Part shown: positions 1-6,797 of the stretch, piece after piece
Layout: every line of letters begins with the position of its first letter
Position numbering within the stretch: the first letter of the stretch is position 1
Origin: Planctomycetota bacterium
GTDB taxonomy: Bacteria > Planctomycetota > Phycisphaerae > Phycisphaerales > SM1A02
Assembly (NCBI GenBank): GCA_009924765.1
Contig: RFQW01000013.1
Location: 1-12,789, forward strand
Reading direction: 5' to 3'
DNA: 12,789 nt
The notes under the pieces: generated by a model
What the model was told of the DNA's origin: nothing
The model's input: the letters and a program-made list of their open reading frames with translations, nothing else
Databases searched by the model: none
Translations under genes and position numbers: made by a program

Positions 1-354
1 CAGAATCGTGTCGTTCACCTGCACTTCAAGGAAGCGCTTCTTGTCGGTGTGCACCGCGCCGAAGTCGAGTTCCACCGTGAAGAATCCATCTTCGATCACC
101 GCGCCTGGAACCGAGATCTCGGGACCAACCTGCACGGTGCCTTCCGCGTCGGCGAAGAGTCGGAACGTGAGATTGAAGGTTCCCTGCGCGGGCTGACCAG
201 CCTGACGCAGCTTGCCCTGATAGGTGAAGGCCGTTCCAATCGGCGTAGCCACGCCGTTCGAGCCACCCGCTGCTGATGCCGTCGGCACGGCAGGCGCCAG
301 GCTGAACGCGATTCCCAAACCCAGAGCGAGAGCAACGGTGGAACGGATACGCAT
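1..354 (-). CDS. Secreted surface-type protein, N-terminal part (runs off left edge)
   Basis: The reading frame is open from an ATG at 354 to the window edge, giving the first 118 residues of a longer protein. A signal peptide is visible: MRIRS, then a hydrophobic run (VALALGLGIAFSLAPAVPTA) ending in small residues with likely cleavage after ASA near residue 27. The mature start reads GTAFTYQGKLRQAGQPAQG, followed by a beta-rich stretch (TFNLTFRLFADAEG, then FFTVELDFGAV). N-termini of this YQGKL/TFNLTFRLF/VELDFG type are, from memory, common in secreted planctomycete proteins that sometimes end in tail-fibre-like or repeat regions; the rest of the protein is not visible. A GAGGAG Shine-Dalgarno lies about 8 nt before the ATG and supports this start over the two longer overlapping frames. 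Function unknown; export to the surface or periplasm is inferred from the signal peptide. Confidence 0.75.
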   Translation of the reverse strand, partial: MRIRSTVALALGLGIAFSLAPAVPTASAAGGSNGVATPIGTAFTYQGKLRQAGQPAQGTFNLTFRLFADAEGTVQVGPEISVPGAVIEDGFFTVELDFGAVHTDKKRFLEVQVNDTIL

Positions 355-637
355 GGGGACGACTCCTCAGGCAGACAACCAAACTTCCGTCTGAGCGGTC
401 GGCACGGCGCCAGCCCATCAACAGAGGACGATGGCCAAACACGAAGCCTCACTCGGGCCGGGAAGGATCGAGTGGTCGCTAACTCTGCCCCCATTTCCGC
501 TTGTGGCGAGTGAAATTTCAGATTTTTGCAACTGAAAGCGGCCGCACCAGCCGGAATTCAGCGCCCACGAGCCCCGCCCGCGCATCCAAACATGGATCTG
601 TCGAGACGGCGTCCGCGGCTGAAACCGGCGAAAACGG
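355..637. other. Intergenic region between guaA end and secreted-protein start
   Basis: This 283-bp gap follows the guaA stop and precedes the secreted-protein gene, both on the minus strand. Frames crossing it have no convincing protein character. It should hold the promoter of the secreted gene and perhaps the guaA terminator, but I see no hairpin followed by a T run. The only marked structure is an AT-rich palindromic patch at 511-537, listed separately. Confidence 0.5.
511..537. repeat. AT-rich overlapping palindromes (possible operator)
   Basis: TGAAATTTCA at 511-520 is a perfect 10-bp palindrome. It overlaps an inverted repeat TTTCAG (516-521) / CTGAAA (532-537) with a 10-nt spacer. 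This AT-rich patch stands out in a GC-rich background and lies about 160 bp before the start of the leftmost minus-strand gene and about 100 bp after the guaA stop. It could be a regulator-binding site or a weak hairpin; neither is proven. Confidence 0.35.
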
Positions 638-2202
638 TCACTCCCACTCGATCGTGGCGGGCGGCTTGGTGGTCACGTCGTACACCACGCGGCTCACGCC
701 TCGCACCTCGTTCACGATGCGGCTGCTCACCCGCGCCAGCACGTCCCACGGCAGGCGGCAGAAGTCGGCGGTCATGAAGTCGGTGGTCTCGACGGCGCGG
801 ATGCCCACCACGCTGTCGTAGGTGCGGCCATCGCCCATCACGCCAACGCTGCGAATGGGCAGCAGCACCGCAAACACCTGACTGGTGCCGCGGTACAGGT
901 TGGCCGCCTGGATCTCTTCGAGCAGGATGTGATCGCACTCGCGCAGCAGCGCCAGTCGCTCGCGCGTGATGTCGCCGATGATGCGCACCGCAAGGCCCGG
1001 CCCAGGGAACGGATGTCGCCACACCAGCGTGGGCGGCAGACCCATCACCTCGCCAAGTCGACGCACCTCGTCCTTGAACAGGTCGCGCAGCGGCTCCACC
1101 AGTTCGAATCCAAGATCTTCCGGAAGCCCGCCCACGTTGTGGTGCAGCTTGATGTTGGCGGCGGTGCCCGCGTGGCTCTGTCCGCTCTCGATGCGATCGG
1201 GATACAGCGTGCCCTGCGCCAGGAACTTCACGCCAGGGCCCACCTCGGCGGCGGCCTGCTTGAACACCTCGATGAAGCGGTGTCCGATGCGCTTGCGCTT
1301 CTCCTGCGGATCCTCGATGCCCTTCAGGTCGGACAGGAACGCTTCGCTCGCATCCACCACGCGCAGCTCTGCATCGAAGTGGTTGCGGAAGGCGCTCTCC
1401 ACCAGTTCACGCTCGTTCTTTCGCAGCAGGCCGTTGTCCACGAAGATGCAGGTGAGCTGCTTGTGTACCGCGCGCGCGATCAGCGCCGCGGCCACGGCGC
1501 TGTCCACGCCACCCGAAAGTCCGCAGATCACGCGGTCGGTGCCCACCTGCGCGCGCACGCGCTCCACCTCACGCTCCAGGAAGTCCGCCATGGCCCAGGT
1601 GCCCGTGCAGCCGCAGGCCTGTTGCAGGAAGTTGCGCAGGATGTCCTCGCCACACGGCGTGTGCGTGACCTCTGGATGGAACTGCACGCCCCAGAAGTCG
1701 CGGCTGCGGTGCTTCACCGCGGCGTACGGGCAGCTTGGCGTGCTGGCCAGAATCTCGAAGTCCTTCGACAGGTCGGCCACCTGATCACCGTGGCTCATCC
1801 ACACGGTGGTCGGGCTGGCGATGTTCTTCATCAAGCCGTCGGCCTGCTTCACATCCAGACGCGTGCGGCCGTACTCGCGGGCCGGGGCGCCTTGTCCACG
1901 CGGCTGCCCAGCAGGCTGCAACCAAGCTGCATGCCGTAGCAGATGCCCAGCACCGGCACACCCAGCTCAAAGATCGCCTTGTCGCAGGTGGGCGCACCCT
2001 TGTCGCTCACGCTCGCCGGTCCGCCGCTCAGGATGATGCCCTTGGGCTTCATGGCGCGAAGACGTTCGATCGACTCGCCCGGCGAAACAAGCAGGCTGAA
2101 CGCTCCGGCTTCCCGCACGCGGCGTGCGATCAACTGTGCGTACTGGCTGCCGAAATCGAGCACCAGGATCGTGTCGGGCGTGTTGTTGGCGGCTGGGGTC
2201 AT
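638..2202 (-). pseudogene. guaA: GMP synthase (glutamine-hydrolysing) with one frameshift
   Basis: GuaA converts XMP, ATP and glutamine to GMP in the cytoplasm, the last step of de novo GMP synthesis. The N-terminal amidotransferase part starts at an ATG at 2202 (MTPAANN, then ILVLDFGSQYAQLIARR) and carries the nucleophile Cys88 in GICYGMQ. After residue 106 (VDKAP) the frame changes. The second frame resumes with AREYGRTRL and carries the His/Glu of the triad (FHPE, about H175/E177), the ATP-pyrophosphatase loop GLSGGVDS (about 229-234), the dimerisation domain and the classic end KPPATIEWE. The span is 1565 nt, one short of a multiple of three; corrected length is 520-521 residues, close to the roughly 525 usual for the family. 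The shift lies at 1880-1890 near a GGGG run. Because all domains are intact on both sides, this may be a sequence error and the gene may work; as written it would be inactive. Confidence 0.85.
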
Positions 2203-2237
2203 GGGTTTCCGTTTGGAAATCCGATGGTACAAATGGA
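2203..2237. promoter_or_regulatory. Divergent promoter gap between guaA and the lipoprotein gene
   Basis: Only 35 bp separate the two divergent start codons. On the minus strand TACCAT (2229-2224) looks like a -10 box 21 nt before the guaA ATG. On the plus strand TACAAA (2228-2233) sits 4 nt before the lipoprotein ATG. The two candidate boxes share the central GTAC, so any -35 regions would lie inside the opposite gene. Inferred from pattern only. Confidence 0.4.
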
Positions 2238-2576
2238 ATGGTGACCCGTCGCCCCTTCGCATTCGCGCTGCTTTCGCTGATCACGCTGTCCGGCTGCAAC
2301 ACGCCCTCGGCGTCGTCCACGGACTCGATGGATCGCATCCAGGCGTTGCAAACCATGGGACGCTCGGGTCATGAGCAGGATGTGCCCCGCATCCTGCCCT
2401 CGCTCTCCAGCGAGGATCCGCTGGTCCGGTGGACCGCGCAACGCACGCTCGTGACGCTCACCGGAACCACCAACGGCTACGACTGGGCCGCCGATCGCCT
2501 TGATCGCGCTTCCGCCATCGAGGCATGGGTGAAGTGGTGCAAGGATCGGGGCCTCACCCCGCCGGAGGCGCGGTGA
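2238..2576 (+). CDS. Small lipoprotein with HEAT-like segment
   Basis: Encodes 112 residues. The start is MVTRRPFAFALLSLITLSGC: a short positive N-terminus, hydrophobic core and a lipobox LSGC, so Cys20 is the likely lipidated residue after signal peptidase II cleavage. The mature part reads MDRIQALQTMGRSGHEQDVPRILPSLSSEDPLVRWTAQRTLVTLTG, which resembles one or two HEAT repeats, ending with YDW and an amphipathic EAWVKWCKDRG tail. Lipoproteins of this size with a HEAT-like part and a W-rich tail are familiar from planctomycetes but have no known role that I can name. A GTG directly after the ATG is an alternative start. Its stop is one base before the start of the kinase gene, so the two are probably co-transcribed and coupled. 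Confidence 0.75.
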   Translation: MVTRRPFAFALLSLITLSGCNTPSASSTDSMDRIQALQTMGRSGHEQDVPRILPSLSSEDPLVRWTAQRTLVTLTGTTNGYDWAADRLDRASAIEAWVKWCKDRGLTPPEAR

Positions 2577-2577
2577 C

Positions 2578-3030
2578 ATGAGCGAGCCTTTCCACGATCC
2601 CGCCATCCACCTGCAGATCCTCAGTCGCCCTGAACTGCTGGCTCCGGTGCGAGCGCTTGTGAACACCATGGCGGCGCACGAAGGCCTGGATGATCTGGCG
2701 GCCTGTCACCTGATCCTCGCGATGGACGAGGCGCTCACCAACGTCATCCGCCATGGATACGACGGCGACCCCAACGGCCGCATCTGGATCGCGGTCTCCA
2801 CGCTCGAAGATGGCGCCGGCATCCGCGTGGTGATCGAGGATCGCGCACGAACGGTGGACCCCGAGGCGCTGCAGAGCCGCGATCTGGAGGACATCCGACC
2901 GGGCGGGCTTGGCATGCACCTGATGCGCACACTGGTTGATCGTTTCGAGCATCTGCCGCGCACCGACGGCGGCATGCGTGTGGTGCTGGAGAAGCGGGCA
3001 ACCCCACAGACCGCCGCAACCACCGCCTGA
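2578..3030 (+). CDS. RsbW/SpoIIAB-type serine kinase (anti-sigma regulatory factor)
   Basis: 150 residues forming a single HATPase domain of the RsbW/SpoIIAB family. The N box is LAMDEALTNVIRHGY (residues 48-61, with E51 and N55 as the likely Mg-ATP residues), followed by VVIEDRARTVDP (85-95) and the G2 box GGLGMHLMRTLVD (109-121). Family members phosphorylate a serine on a STAS-domain partner and bind a sigma factor or another target when the partner is phosphorylated. A STAS gene with the phosphorylatable DSSG motif begins 46 nt downstream and is the obvious partner. GGAGG at 2564-2568, inside the end of the lipoprotein gene, is placed 9 nt before the ATG. No sigma factor is encoded in the window, so the final target is unknown. 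Confidence 0.85.
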   Translation: MSEPFHDPAIHLQILSRPELLAPVRALVNTMAAHEGLDDLAACHLILAMDEALTNVIRHGYDGDPNGRIWIAVSTLEDGAGIRVVIEDRARTVDPEALQSRDLEDIRPGGLGMHLMRTLVDRFEHLPRTDGGMRVVLEKRATPQTAATTA

Positions 3031-3044
3031 GCCCGTTGCGGTGG
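3014..3044 (+). repeat. Two mutually exclusive hairpins at the kinase stop codon
   Basis: CCGCAAC (3014-3020) can pair with GTTGCGG (3035-3041), and CCACCGC (3020-3026) can pair with GCGGTGG (3038-3044). The two 7-bp stems compete for the same right arm. No T run follows, so a simple intrinsic terminator is unlikely; this may be chance in GC-rich DNA. A third small stem GGCAG/CTGCC lies at 3043-3057. Confidence 0.3.
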
Positions 3045-3064
3045 CAGTGAACCTGCCCCGCCAC

Positions 3065-3070
3065 TACCAT
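3065..3070 (+). promoter_or_regulatory. TACCAT -10-like box before the STAS gene (leaderless candidate)
   Basis: TACCAT ends exactly 6 nt before the ATG at 3077, the spacing expected when transcription starts at the start codon itself. There is no Shine-Dalgarno between them. Similar boxes precede mgtE and dprA. No clear -35 is visible. Confidence 0.4.
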
Positions 3071-3076
3071 CGCGGC

Positions 3077-3408
3077 ATGCAGAGATCGCGATCGATACCT
3101 CCAACGGCGCCACGATCCTCGCGCCCAAGGGCGATGTGGACATGGCCCGTTCGCCGGTGATGCGCAAGACCATCACCGACTCGCTCCAGAAGAAGCCGAC
3201 GGCACTGGTGCTGGATCTCTCCGGTGTGCCCTACATGGACAGCTCGGGTCTGGCCACCATGGTGGAAGCGCTGCAGAACGCACGCAAGGGCCAGACGCCC
3301 CTGAAGCTCTGCGGCCTCACGGCGCGCGTGAAGAGCATCCTGGAAATCGCGCGCCTTAACACCGTGTTCGCGATCTTCGACACGCGTGAGCAGGCGCTGC
3401 AGGGCTGA
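3077..3408 (+). pseudogene. STAS-domain anti-sigma factor antagonist, frameshift at start codon
   Basis: A complete STAS domain is encoded from about 3082: EIAIDTSNGATILAPKGDVDMA, then ALVLDLSGVPYMDSSGLATMVEAL and KLCGLTARVKSILEIARLN, ending in QALQG. MDSSG holds the serine that RsbW-type kinases phosphorylate in this family. No ATG, GTG or TTG is in frame ahead of the domain; the first in-frame one is GTG at 3136, which would delete the first beta strands. The ATG at 3077 is one frame off: ATGCAGAGATC would read M-Q-E-I if one base were added near 3080-3083. Span 332 nt, so one missing base restores 110 residues, normal for the family. TACCAT 6 nt ahead supports 3077 as the real start. It may be an error or a true mutation. 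It may serve the upstream kinase, the downstream MlaE permease (MlaB of E. coli is also a STAS protein), or both. Confidence 0.75.
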
Positions 3409-3425
3409 ACGCCGCAGGCATCCGC

Positions 3426-4250
3426 ATGACACGCCTCAGCACCACCGCCCGCGGCGCAGCGAACCAGTGGGCCGAAAAGTGGCTTGCCACGTTCGAGCTC
3501 GTGGGTGCCGTCACGCTGCTGGGCGCGCTGGTGTTTCAGTGGCTGCACCGAGCGCTCCTGCTTCGACGCGTGCGCTTCGGGTTCCCTGCCGCCGTGGCAC
3601 AGATGGTTCGCGTGGGCGTGCGCAGCATCTCCATCGTGATGCTGGTTTCGGGCTGCATCGGCATCATCCTCGCGCTGCAGACCTCACCCAGCCTGCGTGA
3701 CTTCGGTCAGACCGACAAGGTGGCCAACCTGATCGCCGTGGCGGTGTTCCGCGAGCTGGGACCGCTGGTGGCGGCGATCGTGCTCACGGGCTTCGCCGGC
3801 GCCAGCATCGCCGCAGAGATCGGCACCATGGTGGTCGGCGAGGAGATCGAGGCGCTCGAGAGCATGGCGCTCGATCCGGTGCGGTTCCTGGTCGTGCCGC
3901 GCGTGGTGGCCACCACCATCAGCCTGGTGCTGCTGGCGGTCATCGGCGACCTCACCAGCGTGATCATGGGTGGCGTCACGGGCGTGTTCTTCCTGGACAT
4001 CCCCTACGAGCTTTACAAGAACAACACCATCAACCAGCTCAAGGTGGGCGACTTCACCACCGGCCTGTTCAAGGCCGGCGTGTTCGGAACCATCCTGGGC
4101 CTGATCGCCTGCCACAACGGCCTGCGCGTGACCGGTGGCGCAGCGGGTGTGGGCCGCGCCACCACCGACACCGTGGTGCAGACCGTGGTCACGGTGGTGC
4201 TCGCTGACCTGCTGTTCAGCGCACTCTTCTACGCTTTCGGCTGGAATTGA
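3426..4250 (+). CDS. mlaE: MlaE-type ABC transporter permease
   Basis: 274 residues with about five hydrophobic segments (for example 24-40, 68-85, 111-125, 160-180 and the C-terminal VVTVVLADLLFSALFYAFGW). The family signature is clear: FRELGPLVAAIVLTGFAGASIAAEIGTMVVGEEIEALESMALDPVRFLVVPRV is read at residues 108-160 as consecutive motifs. MlaE proteins form the inner-membrane core of phospholipid transporters that keep outer-membrane lipid asymmetry, working with an MlaF ATPase, an MlaD MCE protein and, in E. coli, the STAS protein MlaB. Here the STAS gene ends 17 nt upstream, but no ATPase or MCE gene follows; these are presumably elsewhere. The ATG at 3426 has only a weak Shine-Dalgarno (CAGG) and is probably read from a transcript shared with the STAS gene. 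Confidence 0.9.
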   Translation: MTRLSTTARGAANQWAEKWLATFELVGAVTLLGALVFQWLHRALLLRRVRFGFPAAVAQMVRVGVRSISIVMLVSGCIGIILALQTSPSLRDFGQTDKVANLIAVAVFRELGPLVAAIVLTGFAGASIAAEIGTMVVGEEIEALESMALDPVRFLVVPRVVATTISLVLLAVIGDLTSVIMGGVTGVFFLDIPYELYKNNTINQLKVGDFTTGLFKAGVFGTILGLIACHNGLRVTGGAAGVGRATTDTVVQTVVTVVLADLLFSALFYAFGWN

Positions 4251-4285
4251 TCGGGACACGCGCTGCCGCGGCGGCGATCCGTCGC

Positions 4286-4291
4286 TAGGCT
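4286..4291 (+). promoter_or_regulatory. TAGGCT -10-like box before mgtE
   Basis: TAGGCT lies 8 nt before the mgtE ATG at 4300, without a Shine-Dalgarno between them. It resembles the TAGGTT before dprA and TACCAT before the STAS gene. Suggests a separate, near-leaderless mgtE transcript; inferred. Confidence 0.4.
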
Positions 4292-4299
4292 GCGGCGGC

Positions 4300-5682
4300 A
4301 TGCTCGGACATCTGCTCCAGGTCGAGGTCGAGGAACTCATCGCGGCGCGCGACTGGAGTGGTCTTCGCGGCATCATGCATGGGCTTGATGACGCGGACCT
4401 GGCGGACATCCTGATCGATCTGCCCACCGAAGACGAAGGCATCGTGTTCCGGCTGCTCGCGAAGGACCGTGCCGCGGCCGTGTTCTCCTGCATGCCGGTG
4501 GATCGTCAGGCCGAGCTCGTGTCCTCGCTCTCCAGCGACCAGCTGCGCGACGTGCTCGACGGCATGACGCCCGATGACCGCGTGTCGCTGCTCGATGAAC
4601 TGCCGGGCGAAGTGACGCGACAGGTGCTGGAATCGCTCAGCCCGCAAGCGTTGGCGGCCACCCGCACACTGCTCGGCTATCCCGAAGGCACGGCCGGGCA
4701 CGTGATGACGCCGGAATTCGTCTCGCTGGCACCAGACATGACGGCTGCCGAGGCGCTGGACACGGTGCGCCGCTCCACGCGGCGGGTGGAGACCATGAAC
4801 GTGGTCTACGTGATCGACCGCGCCGGCACGCTGCTGTTCGATCTGCGACTGGTCGATCTGGTGCGCGCCGATGCGCAGGCACGCGTGGGCGCGCTGCAAT
4901 CGCGTCCGCTGGTCACCATTCCGGTGCGCACCGAGCTGCCCGAGGTGGTGCAACTGTCCCGGCGCTATGACCGCGTGGCGCTGCCGGTGGTGGATGACGC
5001 GGGCAAGCTGCTCGGAATCATCACCTTCGACGACGTGATCGACATGAGCGAGGTCGAGGACACCGAGATGGCACAGCGCCTCGGTGGTCTCGAAGCCATC
5101 GACACGCCCTACGCGCGCACCGCCTTCACCACCTTGCTGCGCAAGCGCGGGCTGTGGCTCTCCGTGCTGTTCGTCGGCGAGATGCTCACCGCCACCGCCA
5201 TGGCGCGCTTCGAGTCGGAGATCGCCGCCGCCGTGGTGCTTGCCCTGTTCATTCCGCTGGTCATCTCGAGCGGCGGCAACTCCGGCAGTCAGGCCGCCAC
5301 GCTGATCGTGCGATCGCTGGCGCTCACGGAGCTTGCCCTGCGCGACTGGTGGCGCGTGCTGCTGCGCGAGCTCGGATCGGGCCTGCTGCTCGGCGGCTGG
5401 CTCGGTGCGATCGGGTTCGCGCGCGTGATCCTGTGGCAGCAGATGGGCTGGACCGACTACGGACCGCATGCCACGCGTCTGGCCGTGACGGTGTGGGTGA
5501 GTCTGGTGGGCGTGGTCACCTTCGGCACGGTGGCCGGCAGCATGCTGCCCTTCGCGCTGCGTGCCGTGAAACTGGATCCTGCCACCAGCAGCGCACCCTT
5601 CGTGGCCACACTGGTGGATGTGACCGGCCTGATCATCTACTTCACGGTGGCCGCGCTGATCCTGCGCGGCTCCATGCTGTAG
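4300..5682 (+). CDS. mgtE: Magnesium transporter MgtE
   Basis: 460 residues, normal for MgtE, a homodimeric Mg2+ channel of the inner membrane. Domains in order: MgtE N domain (about 10-125; repeated helical units such as DADLADILIDLP and DDRVSLLDELPGE), two CBS domains (about 130-255, beginning GTAGHVMTPEFVSL and ending LLGIITFDDVIDM), then a five-helix channel domain (about 285-458). The channel carries the family signature SSGGNSGSQAATLIVRSL (323-340) and the conserved APFVATLVDVTGLIIYF with Asp440, matching the pore aspartate of characterised MgtE. In the family the N and CBS domains bind Mg2+ and close the pore when cytosolic Mg2+ is high. The frame is open further upstream, but that part overlaps mlaE and reads as its shadow; the ATG at 4300 behind TAGGCT is preferred. 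Stop is 8 bp from the convergent dprA stop. Confidence 0.93.
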   Translation: MLGHLLQVEVEELIAARDWSGLRGIMHGLDDADLADILIDLPTEDEGIVFRLLAKDRAAAVFSCMPVDRQAELVSSLSSDQLRDVLDGMTPDDRVSLLDELPGEVTRQVLESLSPQALAATRTLLGYPEGTAGHVMTPEFVSLAPDMTAAEALDTVRRSTRRVETMNVVYVIDRAGTLLFDLRLVDLVRADAQARVGALQSRPLVTIPVRTELPEVVQLSRRYDRVALPVVDDAGKLLGIITFDDVIDMSEVEDTEMAQRLGGLEAIDTPYARTAFTTLLRKRGLWLSVLFVGEMLTATAMARFESEIAAAVVLALFIPLVISSGGNSGSQAATLIVRSLALTELALRDWWRVLLRELGSGLLLGGWLGAIGFARVILWQQMGWTDYGPHATRLAVTVWVSLVGVVTFGTVAGSMLPFALRAVKLDPATSSAPFVATLVDVTGLIIYFTVAALILRGSML

Positions 5683-5693
5683 CGAGCGCGCTA
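5680..5693. terminator. Palindrome joining the convergent mgtE and dprA stop codons
   Basis: TAGCGAGCGCGCTA forms a stem TAGCG/CGCTA with loop AGCG. Its two ends are the TAG stops of mgtE (plus) and dprA (minus). It could be a short bidirectional hairpin terminator, but there is no T run on either side and the stem is only 5 bp, so this is weak. Confidence 0.35.
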
Positions 5694-6791
5694 GCGAAAC
5701 CGCACGCCGGAGAGTTCCAGCATGGTGACCGCCGCCATCGCCTCGGCGGTGCCGATGCCGGTGGCACTCGCGATCTGGTCGTAATCCACGCGCCCGACCT
5801 GACGGATGGCCGCCAACACCCTTCGCTGCGGCTCCGGCAGCATCGCCGGTATCGACGCGCGCGCCTCGGTGGCAGGCCGCAGCGCTCCGGCAACCAGCAT
5901 CGGCGACGCATGCAGCTGCTCACTGACATCGGCCACGCAGGTGACCAGCGATGCCCAGCCCTCGCGAATCGCCCGGTGACACCCGGCGCTCGCGGGCGAA
6001 TCCGCGCGACCCGGCACGGCCATCACCTCGCGCCCGTGATCCTCGGCCGCCAACCGCCCCGTGATCAGCGCACCGGAGTTGCGCCGCGCCTCCACCAGCA
6101 GCGTTCCGATGCTCAGGCCGCTGATGATGCGGTTGCGTCGCGGAAACAAGCCCGCCTCGCTGGGGAACATCGTCGGAAACTCGCTGCACACGCACCCGCC
6201 CGCCTCCACGATCGCGTCGAACAGTGGCCCGTGCTCGGGCGGATAGGGAAGCCCCAATCCACCCGCCAAAACCGCGATGGTTCGTCCGCCATGGCGCAAC
6301 GCAGCGCGGTGCGCCGCCGCGTCGATGCCTCGAGCGCCCCCGGACACCACGGTGAACCCCTGCTCGGCCAGCCATCCAGCAAATCGATCGGCCTGCTCAA
6401 GGCCGTAACCCGTGCATGCACGGCTTCCCACCACCGCCACCGCGAATCGGTCGGCCTCCGTGAAGGCCCCACGAATCCACAGCGCCAACGGCGCTGACGG
6501 AATCGCCTCGAGCAGCGGCGGCCAGTCCGGGTCACCGGGCAGCACGCCGCGAATGCCTGCGTCGTCCATGCGCCGCAACTCCGCCTGCACATCCACGACA
6601 TGCAGCGCCTCGTGCACGCGACAGGCAGGCGCCTCGCCGATCACCGCAGCCAGATCATCCGCACTCGCCCGCAACACCGCGCGTGCGTCCCCGAAGGCCT
6701 GCAGCAGCCTGCGACCCTCCACGGGACCCACACCGCGCGCCATGGCGATCGTCCATTGCTCTCGGGGAATGTCTGCGGGTACGCGGGGCAT
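5691..6791 (-). CDS. dprA: DNA-processing protein DprA (Smf)
   Basis: 366 residues. DprA protects incoming single-stranded DNA during natural transformation and loads RecA. N-terminal region (1-60) has a SAM/helix-hairpin-helix-like part (GVGPVEGRRLLQAFGDA). The Rossmann-like core (about 80-290) holds the family motifs VVGSRACTGYG (120-130), SGGARGIDAAAH (150-161), AGGLGLPYPPEH (177-188) and FPRRNRIISGLSIGTLLVEA (216-235). A C-terminal winged-helix (315-366; RVLAAIRQVGRVDYDQIASATGI) resembles the DML1 domain of long DprA forms. ATG at 6791 is chosen because TAGGTT ends 6 nt ahead; a GTG at 6797 would add two residues. No competence gene is nearby, although the pilus-type ATPase at the right edge could in principle belong to DNA uptake. 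dprA is also widespread in bacteria not known to be competent. Confidence 0.93.
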   Translation of the reverse strand: MPRVPADIPREQWTIAMARGVGPVEGRRLLQAFGDARAVLRASADDLAAVIGEAPACRVHEALHVVDVQAELRRMDDAGIRGVLPGDPDWPPLLEAIPSAPLALWIRGAFTEADRFAVAVVGSRACTGYGLEQADRFAGWLAEQGFTVVSGGARGIDAAAHRAALRHGGRTIAVLAGGLGLPYPPEHGPLFDAIVEAGGCVCSEFPTMFPSEAGLFPRRNRIISGLSIGTLLVEARRNSGALITGRLAAEDHGREVMAVPGRADSPASAGCHRAIREGWASLVTCVADVSEQLHASPMLVAGALRPATEARASIPAMLPEPQRRVLAAIRQVGRVDYDQIASATGIGTAEAMAAVTMLELSGVRFR

Positions 6792-6797
6792 GCGCAC

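Noticed and set aside
929..1939. A 336-residue plus-strand open frame
   Set aside because: It is antisense to guaA and crosses its frameshift; the translation shows no domain.
638..2202. A two-subunit (archaeal type) GMP synthase encoded by two overlapping genes
   Set aside because: The break falls inside the glutaminase domain, between the Cys nucleophile and the His/Glu pair, so neither part would be a functional subunit. A frameshift explains it better.
3136..3408. GTG at 3136 as the true start of the STAS gene
   Set aside because: It would remove the first beta strands (EIAIDTSNGATILAPKG), which read as normal STAS sequence directly upstream in the same frame.
4285..5469. A 394-residue minus-strand open frame
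   Set aside because: It is antisense to mgtE, whose family motifs are unmistakable; the His/Gln-rich translation is a codon shadow.
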